Source: Rachycentron canadum (taxonomy: Eukaryota; Chordata; Actinopteri; Carangiformes; Rachycentridae). From it: a stretch of 64,000 bases of DNA. A program made the translations under genes and the position numbers. Numbering within the stretch: the stretch's first letter is position 1; each line of letters starts with the position of its first letter. The notes beneath the pieces were generated by a model. That model saw only the letters and a list, made by a program, of their open reading frames with translations. It did no database searches and had not been told where the DNA came from. Positions 1-13,023 of the stretch are shown piece after piece. The stretch covers positions 9,299,117-9,363,116 of the forward strand of contig CM076660.1 of the NCBI GenBank assembly GCA_038496675.1. The letters run 5' to 3'.

Positions 1-555
1 GGACACACCTTCTTTTACCTGCCAACCTGAATCAGTCCTCTGGTCAACCAATCCTGTGCCCCGAATAAGCTTCCTATTGTCTGTGTTGAAAAGAGAGAGC
101 AAATGTGGCATCATCTTTAGAGAGATGTTCTTTTTAAATATTCATTTAGATGTACCAAGTGTTAATGTGTAATTAAATAACACAAGAATCATATTCATGC
201 AAACTAATACATTAGTAATTTTATTAATGATTTAATAAATTTCCAACTTTTTTTATCATCAAATGCATTAATTCATCAAAGATGGCAACAAAACCCCCAG
301 ATATTTAATCAATTATCAAAACAATAAGTCAACTGATCAAATAACTTTTAACAATTAACCAGTCAGCCATGAAATAACCAGATTTCAACTTCAAGGAAAT
401 TCACCAGTATTTTCTTAAAATGACTTTTTTTTTTTTTTTTTAAATAAACTAATACTTAAGGTTGCAGAATGGGGTTAAATGTGAGAATTGTGGGAGAAAT
501 GTGATTGTTCATTGACCTTTACTTTAGAAATGGGCAAAAGAAGAATTTCTCCGCA

Positions 556-592
556 TTCCTGGAGCAGCTTCAGCATCTTGCCCAAGGACACA
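556..592. repeat. possible fragment of a dispersed fish repeat
   Basis: This short stretch contains a 'cttgcccaaggacac' phrase that I recall from many fish intergenic repeats. The flanks diverge quickly, so only about 37 bases resemble the family. A chance match is possible. Confidence 0.25.
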
Positions 593-3500
593 TTAGCAGG
601 AGGGCATCACATGAAGGTTGCACAGCCTGTACTCATTTGTCCACCATCTCCTACTGGAAATGTTGAGCCATTTAAGTTTCTTCAAGTTTGTGGTAGAGTT
701 GAGTCAGGTCCACAAAAATGCTGGCAGATGAAATATTTATGGTGTAAACAACTGCCAAACATGAGGTTATTAGTTACATTGGCTAAAGAACACTTGGTGC
801 CAAATTGCTTGGGGAAAGTGATCGTCCCAGTGATACAGCCAAGAAAAAGTCACCTCGCTCTCCTGCTGAGTCAGCATTACCACCAAAGTCTGTGATGTCC
901 TTATACCTTTGGCCAACCATCAATCAATACATACTTCCATCGTTGTTTGAACCGCACTACAGTTTAATAAACGACCTGGGATTTCTTGATTTCTCCTTTT
1001 TAATGGTGTATAGATCAGCTCTTTTGGACTCAGACTTGTTTGATTCAGTTCAAGATCCAATTTTAACCTCCTCCCCATCTTGTCCTGGTGTTATGAAGCA
1101 AGGACAGCAATACAATTCCAGTCTAGCAAAGGACATTTACCATCTCCTGACAAATACCCTTGTAAACAGTGTATTGCTTTAAAAGTAGAACTGTAATAGT
1201 TCTGCAAATTGTTTTCAAAATACTGTTCACCACAATATGGGAATTGATATGGTAAAATATTAATTTGGAATTGGATACAAGCTATTTTAGCAAGAAAAAT
1301 TTGTAAAAAATGGAACAAAAGTTGACATTTTGACAAAATGGCTTCAAAGTAACAAACCCAGTGGACAATTATACCAAATAAAAAATTCGAACTTCCTCTC
1401 ATCTACTTCTACTCTATTTCAATAGTCCTCACTTGGCTCTTAGAGAAGCAAAATCTGTTGTTCCTGTTTGGATGTGGCAACCAGCAATGTGCAAATGAGA
1501 TGCTTTACTTTTCTTATTTCTTAATGCAGACTGTTATTTCTGTGGTTATCTCTACTTCTGTTAATAAAGGGGATGTAATTGGGATAGTAATTTTTCTGAT
1601 GGAATAACACTTATGATTCTCAAACTGAACCATACGTGTTATTATGGTACTGTTCATTGTGCTAATAGTGTTTAATAAGAGTTAACTCTGGGTGTCATTG
1701 TTTGTTTGTGTCAGTTTTTAACATAGCTTACATGGGATTTGACAAACTCTGGGCCACATAATTGGCCAGGAACTATTAACTAGGTAATTGGCAAATTTGA
1801 TTGTACGAAGATGTCATGTGGCATTAAAATTTATTTAAAGGGTGGTTGGGTCAACAAAATGCTTCTTGATCCTCACTAGTTTCCTACAAACATTCAACGT
1901 TGATTTCTTTTAAACATCAACCTGATCAAGCTTTATGAAGTATTATCATATTAATCCTAAACTATGTTGTTGCTCGGTTTATTCTCACTGCTGGCACGGC
2001 CTCAAATAAGGATCCTGCACATTTTGATGATGTTTTGTCAGGAACATAAGTTGGCAGTGGCTGATTCTGAGTGTGGGGGAACAAAGGCGACCTGTGGCAA
2101 AATTCAAACGGTGTCAGAAGTTTCCACTGTGTGACTGTGATGTCTGAAAACATGTAAATAGGAAGGTGCTTTGATTGCTCTGCATTCAGTGTATGCCATC
2201 AAATTGATGTTGTACAATCTAAAACCAAGATTTTCTTAAACCCAACCTGCGCAGTGTGGCTTGCAGTCAATGGTTTGCCTAATTCAAAACCCCTGAATCA
2301 TAGCTCACATATGTCTGTTTGGCAATTTAAACAGTGGGCAGATTAACACACGAAACTAACAGGTGACCATAAAGTTGTTAGTGGTAATTTTTAAAGTCTC
2401 TTTATTTCCATGAGTATACACAGTTTTATGGTGTCAAATCCAAAATGCTTCCAAATTCTCAAACGCATACCTCACTAGTTTTCTTCATTTTGTGTTCATA
2501 AAGATATCAACAATTGTATAATTTACTAAGAGGGTAGCATTGCCTGCCATAGATCTTAGTGACAGTGTATTACATTAACACCACCCACTGGAGTAGAAAG
2601 CACAGTCTGCTTCACTTATAGACTGCGAATTTGGAACTGGACCAGATCATTACAGGTTGAGTGGTTAAGTGACAGCCCTAATGTGGTGTTATGCAATGAT
2701 GTTGTTGACCACATGGTACAACACAGACGCATACGCAGCTGTAGATCAACACAATGAACACGATGATGTTTGTGTAGAAATATCAATATCTTGTGTGGAT
2801 TACACAGATGGTAAATAAACACTCTTTTCCCCTAACGGTAATCATTTTCTATGGTCGACCATGCCTCCACTTAGTCTAAAAATGCCACACACCCAAAGTC
2901 AGATGGTCTTCTTAATTAATTGGACGCACAAACACTGTAATTGGCTAGATGTCACTGGAGTGTGAGGCAAGCAGACCCTAACGATGTTCCCAGTGGTGAC
3001 AATGAAATCTCCATTAAGGGTACATCAGTATTGCTCACTCTACAACCCTCAGTTACTGCTGAGTCTAATGGCCATTAGACTCCCGTGCAGGACTGGCCTG
3101 GACAACTGCCGCTGCTGATGACAGTTTAATCAAATGCTCCAGGCAGCTTGGGGGGTTTTTGTGCTTTCTTCTGTGTATATGTGTTTGACATGAAGGGGAG
3201 TTGTGTTAGTGCTTGTCAGTTGTTTGTCCATGGTTAGATATGGTGTATGTGTGTGAACAGTATGTTCAATGATTAGGCAGTGTAGAAACCATAAGGGACA
3301 TCTTGCTCACATAGAGCTGCATGGATGTGGATCCATGTGGATTGAAGGTTTTTTTTTATTTTTTTTTCCCTCCATTCACCTCTTCAGTGAACTTGAAAAG
3401 AGAAAATGCCTCTTTAACTACTTCAATTCCATTCTTTAAAAACATTTTGGAGTCGCAGAGCTTTGTTCTAGTTAGTTACTTTACTCCGACATGACGCATG

Positions 3501-3911
3501 ATAAGTACCCCCTCTTTCCTCCTTAGAAATATGCTACATATGTGCACAAACTTAACATATAAGTACTATTTCAAGACTTGGTAATACAGCATGTTATGTA
3601 ACAGCAGTATCAGCTGACTTTAGTTGGCCAAATTTCCAAACAATTTTTAAATTCAAGTAGTGTAGCACACTTTACACTCAGGAAGTGTATAGCTTTTGCT
3701 GGCTTCTGAAGTTGTATACCCGCAGGACAGTTGCCTGCTTGGCCCAGATGTGAATCCAACCTTAACTATAGCAGTGGGTATATTGTGTAGTGCTACAGCT
3801 ATAGTTGGATGATAGCAGTTTATTTGTCTTCTCTTCGTCTTATTGTCTCCATGCCAACAACTGCTGTAAATATGGCAAGTTTCCATTTTGTGTAGGTTAG
3901 GGAGGACATAT

Positions 3912-3960
3912 ATGTGTGTGGTTGCCTGCGTGTGTGTGTGTGTATGTGTGTTTGTGTGCA
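3912..3960. repeat. imperfect (GT)n microsatellite
   Basis: A GT-rich run is interrupted by cctgc, tatg and tttg units. The interruptions suggest an old, decayed dinucleotide repeat. The histidine/threonine-rich open frame on the other strand is only a translation of this repeat. Confidence 0.85.
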
Positions 3961-5383
3961 TTGCCTTAAGAATCACAAATTATCAGTCAGCATAAGAGTT
4001 GACATGTTGTGATATGGTTGATTTATTGGCTGCAGCTTTGATGAATGCTTAAAGGCACAAAGTCGTTAAGATGGTGCAAGTGTGATAGGAAGTAAGGATG
4101 GAAAACAGTGACAAAGTTATTATAGATAGATAATCTGTTTCTAACCTTCCCGTGTCTTCTGGTGACTTGCATGGCATTCTCTCATAGCTTGGGACAACCT
4201 GTGACATGAATCTGAATCAAAATGAGGCACAAAGTCTCACATTAGTGCACTGAGATGTGTTCTCCAGTTTAAAAATAAATGACTCGTTAATAAAAGTCTG
4301 TCTTTAAAGGATTTTAAAAAAAAATAAAAAATTAGATCATATGAAATGGAAAGTTGCACTGAATAAAATCTTTAATGACTTGGTTGATGCACATTCATGG
4401 GACTAATGAGCCCAACTTACTGACCTCAGTCCCCATTGTATTTTCCATAATAGAGGTGCACAGATATATATGCTCTTAGAGTGTTTTTCAGAAATTTGAA
4501 GAGAAGCTTGGCATAGCATCAAAGACGGTGACGAGACCGGCAGCTTTTATCTGCCTTTGTCGCTCTGATGCATTTGACATGTTTGCTGAAGAAGGAAAAG
4601 TTGAAGTGAACTCGGGAGATAATTACTTACCTGTATATGCACTTCCCTAGTGAAGTATGAGTTTATATATTTTTATATTTTATGTTTATGTATTTTTTAT
4701 TTATTATCTGTATCTGCTCTTTGACCCTGGTCTGGCTCTTCATACTGGTAGCTGCTTGTCATGTTCATGATCCAGACATTTAACAGTTTGCTGTCCATTG
4801 GACAAACATGTCAGCTACTGCAACTGCCTAAAATGCAAATGAGATAAGTTAGTATAAGCAAGTTAGGTGTCACACTGGTGTATCCTGTTCAAGTGATATG
4901 ACAAGTGAGCACATCTTGGATTCAGAAATGAGCCTTTTCTCTATCATGGATAGCTCTATCCTATTTTACTGACATTAAGTTTTACATATTTGACAATATG
5001 AAATCTACCATCATAATTCATCCATCCACTCCTGTGGAAAAGTCAGACTTTTCATTGCGAAGAACACTGTCTAATCATACAAAATATTATGAGAAGCACT
5101 ATCAACGAGTCATAAAATTGCAATAGGGGTGATGGCATATTTTGTCTCATACTCCCATTTCAGTCTCCCGCGTCTCTCCTCCCTCCTGCCCTTTACTCTA
5201 TGGCCTCTGCCCCCGTTCCCTCCCTGCTCCTGCTTATCCGTACCCTCTACCCGAGGATAATGAGTTTAATTAAAACACTCCAGCTCCACAGGTCAGGACA
5301 GTGGAGAGAATAGGAGGTGAGTGAGATAAAATGCTTAGGCAAATTCCTTGCCTCTCTCTCATTTCTTCTTTCACACATATCTT

Positions 5384-5407
5384 CCCCCCCCCCTTTTTTT
5401 TTTTTTT
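5384..5407. repeat. C-run followed by T-run
   Basis: Ten C residues are followed directly by about fourteen T residues. This is homopolymer low-complexity sequence, and its exact length is prone to sequencing error. Confidence 0.9.
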
Positions 5408-8400
5408 GGTCGGGTTAAACTACTCAGCCTTTTCTGTGACTCATAACCACAAGGTTAATCACAGCAGCAGCCAATGTGTCCATCTCTGTCAGTCTGTCAT
5501 TGAGTCACTGAAGCCCCAGGAGCTCTGCAATTGGCTGGCTCTGGACTCCTTCGGTCCCCTCTGGTGTACTGTACATGATATATATTTTAAAGTACGAAAG
5601 TTGAAAGCACTGAAGAGTCTTACCACAGACCCTCTGCCTTGGTCTTGTCATGATGGTACTTTTAGAATAGGAGATTTTATGTTCACATCAACAGTCCAAA
5701 CTGTAATTTCAGCAAATTACAACCTCTATGCAAACATGCCGCACCCATGTTGTGTTTTCATCTGTGTGGTTCAGATCATCTTGTGACTTTCTTCTAACTG
5801 AGGATATGAAAATTGTACTTGACAATTATTTAAACCAAAATATTTAAATCATTCCCATCTGTATCCAAAGCCCTAGGGGGAAATTTCTTCACCTTCACCT
5901 TGAATATTGGCGGCTCCTTACTCAGACACTTGATGTTGGATTTTCCATATGGACGTGTGCATGTAGCCGTATTATATCTGGATTTGTGTCGGAGGCATTT
6001 AATGTCCTCCAAATTAATAAACTAATTCAAAATAGAACTTGGCAATTTGCATTGAAATTTCCCCATTCACTTCTCCCCTTTAGTTTTTATGAACCACTCC
6101 CCAGAGATTCAGACAAGCCTCTCAAAGCTCTTGCTTACTGTCGCTGAAGATACTTGAGTAAAATTGCACATGATGGAGAGATGGGCCTAACGTTGCTGAT
6201 TTCCATATTTTCCATGTGTTCTCTTCTGCCTTGAGGCTCTCTGCTGGAAAACACCCTTTTAACAAGATCCCCTCTGTGTTTCTGTCTGCTGTAAGCTCCA
6301 TGTCTAACCGCATAAAGACGCTTGGCTAAAGAGCATCCCTCCTTGACGATATACAACACGTGTCAAAATACAAATAGATGCACACATGCACACAGCGTTT
6401 GTACAAGAAGCCCAAACAGGCAAGTGAAAATGTGCAAGCAGGACATGCTTATAAGCGGGTACATATATTGTATCTGTATGCATATTCACATACTGACAAA
6501 ATGCGTACAGGCACTCACACAGCCACACACACTCACTGCCACGTGAATCAGCATGTGAGTTCGGAGACACTGGGGAAGAGAAATGCAAATGCTCCTCTCT
6601 TCAAGTCAGTGACATGGCATCCACGGGGAGACAAATGTGTGCGTGAAAGAAAGAGGGAGATAGTGAAGGAGAGAGATTGAGAGAGAGAGAGAAGGAGATG
6701 GCGCTGATTCACTGTGTCTCCCCCTGCCCTGACGCACATCACTGTGAAAGAACATGCTTGTCAGGAAGCCAAAATAGATGACACAGTCTCAGGAGCATGT
6801 GGTGTCTCCAACAAGCCCCTCTCTGTTTACTTATGTTTTTCATTTCTCTTTTCCTCTATCTTTCTTTTTCCACATACCGTGCCTGTGCCTGTGCCTGGGC
6901 CGTCCTCGATGGCGAGCTGTGCTGCATATTTTTCTTTCTCTTTTTTTTTTTCCCTCTTTTCAATTTCTGCTTTACCCTCCACATCTCTCCAAGTCCCATG
7001 CTGCCTCTCTTGCATAGTCAGGTTGCAAGTCGTGTGAGAGCAGGATTTGTGGGAGCACATGCGCGCTGGCGAGACACCGTGACTGACCTGATTGTGGAGA
7101 GGAAGAGACCGAGAGATGGAGATGACACGATGCAAGGATAATAATTTTAGAAATTTTAGGTGCATTTTGTTTCCTTCGTTGTTCTGTACCAAAAAGACAT
7201 TGGGCATGACCCAAGTCATTAGTTCAACTACAAAGATGCAGTCCCACTGGGGTCCACAATGTAAAGGTAAAAAAGATGCAGGCCTGGTGTTTAGGTGACA
7301 TCACACCAACACAGTTTATTCACAAATGCACCTGTGTCATCAATAAAATTGCTCTGAGTCATAATCCAAAAAAACCCCAAAAAAACTTTAATGTAAAAGT
7401 TTCCCATGAATGAAACTTTTTGCCAGTATGTGTCCACGAGTTCAAGACCAACAAAACCAGGTCAAACGTTTTGATATTAGGATTCTAGTTTGTAATTGTC
7501 CAACAGTTTCATTTTTTTCAGATTAAATGATCTTTTCAAGCCAAAAATCTAGTTCTGTTAGAGCAAGGCATTAAATAGTGTAACCCTATCAACTAGATTT
7601 CCCACAGCTAAGAGAGGAGTTTTCGTGGGATAATACTAATACTGAATACTGATGTAAAGTTTCTTGCTCAGTCTCGATCTAACTGAAAAACAACAAAAAC
7701 TGAAAGGCAAAAAACAAATGTTACAGAATCAATTCTTACAGAATCAAGCAGAAAATATGCTCGTTTCCAAAAAAATTACAGTGCAAAAGACTCATTTATC
7801 ATGACAAAGATGAAAAGAATACTTTAAGCCCTGTACTCCACTGTACTAGAAGTGAAGGGACCTGTGTTTGCGTTGTCAAATGAGAAGGTCTGTCTTGGCT
7901 CTTGAGATTATTTCAGTCCCGTGAGGAAATGAGTGAAAAAGTGTCACTTTTATGCAGTAAGTGCATTATTTGACTGCACATATTTCTTACTACACATTTT
8001 TTAATGCTAGAATCATCTTGACAACAGCCACTGAAGTAGCAGTTGTTTCTTAAATGCTGGCCAATTTAATATCTGTGACTCCATGCATGCATTTTTAAAA
8101 GATATTGTGCCCAAAAAATGTAGTCATATAGTGGCAATATCAGCTGTACTCCAGAAGTAACTTTAATTGTTTTCATTCCTCACAATAACACCACAGCTTG
8201 TTCTACTGCCACCCTGCTTATCGCTTCTCCCTTCATTCTGATGTTTCCTTTATTAGACCAATTTCTAGGCTCTCATGTAGTTGCACATCAATAATTTACT
8301 GCTAATAATTTGTGTGGCTACTCCATTTCTCCCTGAGCTAGCCTTTTACCTTTAGAGTGAGAGAAGGGGAGAGATAGAGGAGTGTCCAATCCTTAATATT

Positions 8401-11087
8401 CCCTTTTTTTTTTTTGGGCCTGCAGGAAAAATCAGATGAAGGTGGACTCAAGCCAAACTCATCAGGGATATGAGTGAGTCCTGAGGCAGCGACATTAAAT
8501 ATTGTACTTACTCAAGGCGCTTACCTTCTACGATCCTGTCATCTTTTCACCAGATCTGTCACCTTTTTCTTTCTTTTTTGATTTTCTAGATAAATGTTGC
8601 CTCTTTGGTCCCACATTCTTCTTTAAAGTCCCCGATTCTTTCTCTTTACTTATTTTTCTGTTTATTGACTTAAATGGACACCTGTCAGGCTGTATTGGCA
8701 CTCTGTCTGTGGCCACATGGTAGAGACTTCATTGTCATAAATGCGTGATAGAGCAATGAATACATTGTGTTGTGGTGGTGTATGTGCATTGTGGCAGTCT
8801 GTCAAACTGGATGTAATCTGAAGTTACTAAAGCAATTTTGAAGATGGATTATGAACCAAAGATCTTGAGCGTTTCTCTCCATTTGCAGTGACATCTCCAA
8901 TCAATCCGTATTTACTCTAAGACACAGCTACCTAAACTGTCTCCTTTCTTCTGTCAGTTCATGAAGTGCAATCATAAAACAAACATGCTTTAGAAGAAGC
9001 AGGAACTTTTTCTGTTTTAACATTTTCTGCCTGCATGAACGTGTTGTTACCCCAGTTCAGGCAGCCTGGAGTGAATCCACATCTGCTTGTGCCCACTCTT
9101 TCCACTGACTTTTTTTGCTGCTATGTTAAGAGATACATCAATCTAAATTCTCTCACAATTCCAGTACCTTGCTTGAGGTTGATGCCAAGTACCAGTAGCC
9201 CTGGTGTCCTATGGTATGGTGACTCTGGGTATGCTTAATGGCCAATCCAGCCATGGCACAGGGGAGGGAAAGAGGCGTTTAATTCTTTCTTATGACAGTG
9301 GTGCACAACCTTCCGGTTATACTCTACCCCTTTTATTCCATGATTTTTAGGAGGGATACAAAGCTTAGCTTATTACAAAATGTTAATTCAGGACATTTTA
9401 TTAAAGGTCAAGTATTACTTTTTTCCCCTTGTTCGAAAGCAGTCTGGATTTCAGACACTTGAGTACATTCACGCTCTATCCCTCAGCACATCAGCGACTG
9501 TTTGTTCATTTACCTCTTATGTACTGTGCTGGTGTTTGTGTGCACATGGGGCTGAAGGCATACTTTCACACTTTGTGATGCAGGTGCCTGTGAATGTTTG
9601 TGTGTCTTGCTCCCCAGAGCAGGGTTTGTTAGTTCAGTCAGCGTACCTGCTCACCTGTGGTACCATATATCTCAGCTCGGTAATCTGATTTGACTGCATT
9701 CCTCCAGCCTCTGTCTCTGGCTGCTACCCTCGCTGTGATTCTGTTGTCAGGCACAAAGTAATGAAAACATATAAAGCTCTCATTACCTGCCAGTGGCTGT
9801 GGGGCTGAGCAGTAGTAGATCTGTAGAGAAAAAAACGCACAGATGACGAGCATACTCTCCAGTCATACACGCACATATACAACCACAGATGCACATGTGT
9901 GAGCCCGAGGCAGGCTGCAGTTTAAATTACTCAGCTGTCATCAGGCTCTGATTGATGGTTCCATCTCTCATGGGGGCTATATGATAGGCTCTTATAGGCC
10001 GTGTAATTTTTCAATGGCCATGTTTGGATGGGTGGGCAAGCTTATTTGATCACTGAGGTTTAACATTCATATAGATTGTAGCTGGTGTTCATTTGCAGTG
10101 ATGTGTCATTTTCACTACATTCGTGGTTGTGGGTTATGGTTGCATTGGAAGATATTGAAGTTCTTGACATTAAAGACGCATCACTTAAAGTACTTTTATT
10201 GGAGTATTAGCAGGCCTGAATAACCATTTTACCATTTGGCTTACCATTCATGAATTGAGCCTGACACTGTGGTCATGTTACCCAATTTCTGTTTTGGGTA
10301 AGGTAGTTTGGGGGGTGTTTTGTTTTGCTCTGAGCAGTTGTGGGTGACATATCTGTCCCGCTGCCATTGTCAGTTGACATAGGCCCTGCAGTTGCTCACT
10401 CTGTTTATTTAAAACAACCTGCACACTTGTGTTGGTCTTACTTGGGTTGGGAGCTAGCTGTAAGGGAAGATGGCCCCTATTGTCAAACTGACTCGTAACT
10501 CTATGATTAGTTAATGGTATGTAGAATGAAGTGCTAGTATGAAGTACAAGGAGATAGTGTAGATGAAACTTACGGGGGGAATATGGGAGACGGCGTTGAC
10601 AGCTAAAGAAGACATCAGAGGTACTGCATTCTTTCAAATTGAAAGTCTGGTCCAACATCGGCTTTTATAAAGCTCATGGCACAAAATAAATCCAGAAAAA
10701 TAACATAACATTAACATTCCGGACAATGCCTGACGAGGCAAACCAGAGGTGCACACAGACACACACTCATACCCTTTAACTATTCAGTGCTGTGTCAACA
10801 ACCAGGCTTTACTTCCTCCTCTGAGCAGGACTTTAAGTCTAACACAGACACACACGTGGGCATAAACATGCAGGAGTTAGGACGATGAGCAGACCAGTCA
10901 GCAGCTCTGCTGCTAATGAGACTCTATATAAATACACACACAGATGCACAGAAACACCTACACACTCTGCATCTTTTCATCTAAATTATTAGAGCTGGAA
11001 GCTGCCGGAGACGGCACGTTGATCTGTGATCAAAACGTGGAGCTTTAACTAAAACAGGTTAATTATGCTTGGTAAGCACTGAATGTG

Positions 11088-11088
<1 letters not shown>
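5408..11088. other. non-coding stretch, no gene recognised
   Basis: The overlapping short frames on both strands between 6,100 and 7,300 are typical of random reading through simple-sequence DNA. The region includes a GA-rich patch at 6667-6695, pyrimidine-rich sequence at about 6835-6970, a T-run at about 8405-8415 and CA-rich sequence at 10,750-10,970. An A-rich patch with an internal CCCC at about 7367-7387 resembles two others at 54.2 and 55.1 kb. No splice-supported exon or known motif was found. Confidence 0.55.
6667..6695. repeat. (GA)n-rich simple repeat
   Basis: This is an imperfect GA/GAGA tract within a longer purine-rich patch (about 6640-6700). It has no coding meaning. Confidence 0.8.

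Positions 11089-11155
<67 letters not shown>
11089..11155. repeat. compound (TG)n(TA)n microsatellite
   Basis: About 24 TG units pass directly into nine or so TA units, followed by an A-run. Such compound repeats are likely to be length-polymorphic. Alternating purine-pyrimidine sequence of this kind can adopt Z-form (TG) and easily melted (TA) structures. Confidence 0.95.
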
Positions 11156-11156
<1 letters not shown>

Positions 11157-12024
11157 AAAAAATGTGTGTGGTTGAACTTCAATCACATAGGAGGAGAAAT
11201 TGGATTTATTGGAAAGATATTTTTAAAAAAAAATGAGAGTGGGAGAGACACAAAGGGGAAGAGAAAGTGAAAGAAATACAAACTGAGTGGTTTAATGCAC
11301 AAGATCAGTTAGCATAACATCTAAAGTGTCTGTAAACGAGTAATGGTGGGATTGAAGATATGGAGAAACAAGTGATAAATCCAGTGAAGCAGTTGTTGCA
11401 GATTTTATCTGTGTGAGCAGAAAATGTTTTTGGATCTAGATGTAGCTTTTCCTCACAATATTGTAGCCAATTCTGTCTCACAACATATAGATCAGAGTCA
11501 TGTCACAGAAGTAGAATATGATGCTCATAGGAAATAATTTCTAAAATGAAAACACATTATTAAGAAATGTTTTGGAAAGACAGCCTTGACATCAGATAGG
11601 AATGCAGTTCCACTGTAAAAACAAAAAAAAGGGTCTTGTAGATGGAGCACACATTACACAGTAATACTCCTCATGAAGTTCCTCATTTCATTTACGACTT
11701 TTTATCGACTTTCTTGACCAATAGTTCTAATCAGCATCTCCCTTTGGTGGCTACCTTCATCAAATCCTCCTTTAATTTACATCTGGCTGCATACCAGCTA
11801 CCTACAATCAGTTACAATCACTCTATTTCTGCCTCCATCTGGTGTCAAAAACTAGAAGAAAATCATAAATATCCTTTTTTTTTTTTTTCCTCTCCAAAGC
11901 TATGAAACATACTGCTTATGTCTCCCTCTCTTCTGTCTCTCTTTGCTGCCTTTGAAATGCTTGGCAGTAGACACGTCTTGTCACCTTTGCGGACAGGGGA
12001 TTTGCCGAAAGTATGTCCTCTGTG

Positions 12025-12048
12025 TTTTTTTTTTTTTTTTTTTTTTTT
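12025..12048. repeat. poly(T) run
   Basis: This is an uninterrupted run of about 24 T residues. It could be the poly(A) tail of a retroposed copy on the minus strand, but I recognise no retroposon body beside it. Short frames reading phenylalanine runs here are artefacts. Confidence 0.85.
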
Positions 12049-12874
12049 GGGACAGTGCACCCTCTCAACTGGGTTCTATCATCTATACCAAAAGGATTGT
12101 TATTTCCTGGTGCTGTGGCTGTGATGCTCTGTTTATTTTTTCTTTTGACACCAATATTGAAGCTCACGTTTCTTCTCTTCTCAAAAACGGGCAAAATGTT
12201 CTCTATTAACCTTTTAATCCTGCTTTTTGAATATATTATCTGGTTTCTAATCTGTTTATTTTATTTATATTGTTCTCTTATGTGTTTTATCCCTATTTTT
12301 ATTCTTCTAGTTCTGTTAAGCAAATTGAATGGCCTGCATATTATATAAATAAACCTGCCTCTTCTTGCCTTGCCATGTGAAAGTCATTGCTACCTGGAAG
12401 CCTGACCTTGCTCCATGGTTTAAATGAAGTTCATGAGTGATAGGTTGGCGCGCTCATCTGTCTGAGATCCAAATTAGATTGTTTTTCAAACTTTGAATTA
12501 CAAAAGGAATCATTGAGAAATTTTAATATCAGCTCTGCTTGTATATTAATTCACTGGAACCAGTTTCAATTTATGTACAGACATTTCTGGACTGGATGGC
12601 AGCGCCCACAGAAGTGCATTTAGTTTTTGTTTTGTGGGAAGTCAAGAAAGGAGTCTGACTAAAGCTTCAACTGTGTGCCATCTGCAGAAGTGTTCAAAAA
12701 CCTGGCTTCTTGTGTTGTGCAGGGGAGGATACACTTATAATATGGCAAAACACCTTTTCCCCTGTGGCATATAACTCAGTGAGAGTCATGTTCGGCTTGG
12801 GTGTCTGGTTGGAAGGTGGCCCTTTGTGTTCCTGAAGAATTCTTTGATTCGTCCAGTAACTTCAGCTCCGTATG

Positions 12875-12945
12875 AGCTGCAGCAAACGATTATTTTTAAT
12901 TATTTGTTAACCTACTGATTATTTTTTTTTATTAACTTTTAACCA
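12875..12945 (+). repeat. fragment of a dispersed repeat ('gcagc..acgattatt' family)
   Basis: The sequence has a 'gctgcagcaaacgattatt' phrase followed by repeated TTAAT/GATTATT words. It matches my memory of a widespread vertebrate/fish repeat containing many ATCGATTAAT-like words. A second copy in the opposite orientation lies at 51,150-51,253, which supports a real family. Class and origin are unknown to me. Confidence 0.5.
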
Positions 12946-12986
12946 GGTTCTACAAAGAGTTTAACTTTGAACTTTGACCCACAGCC

Positions 12987-13023
12987 AGCTGTCTTGACAG
13001 CTCTGTCCTTTGAAGGGACAGAG
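12987..13023. other. two adjacent small inverted repeats
   Basis: The first hairpin has 7-bp arms (agctgtc/gacagct) separated by two bases. The second has 8-bp arms (ctctgtcc/ggacagag) separated by seven bases, and it shares the ct dinucleotide with the first. Together they could form a double stem-loop of under 40 bases. No function can be read from this alone. Confidence 0.5.

Larger units (their letters stand above)
1..5383. other. AT-rich non-coding stretch
   Basis: I see no gene here. Open frames near 488-895 and 805-1182 have no recognisable domain, no codon-like composition and no clear splice context. The stretch holds a T-run at 425-441, a possible dispersed-repeat scrap at 556-592, a GT-rich patch at 3912-3960 and a pyrimidine-rich patch at about 5160-5240. 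The rest is ordinary AT-rich sequence. Confidence 0.6.

Noticed and set aside
488..1182. Two overlapping plus-strand frames of 135 and 125 codons
   Set aside because: They have no recognisable motif, no splice context and no codon-like composition. They overlap in different frames and are best explained by chance.
5331..5786. 151-codon plus-strand frame
   Set aside because: It crosses a C/T homopolymer and encodes no recognisable domain. The homopolymer length is itself uncertain.
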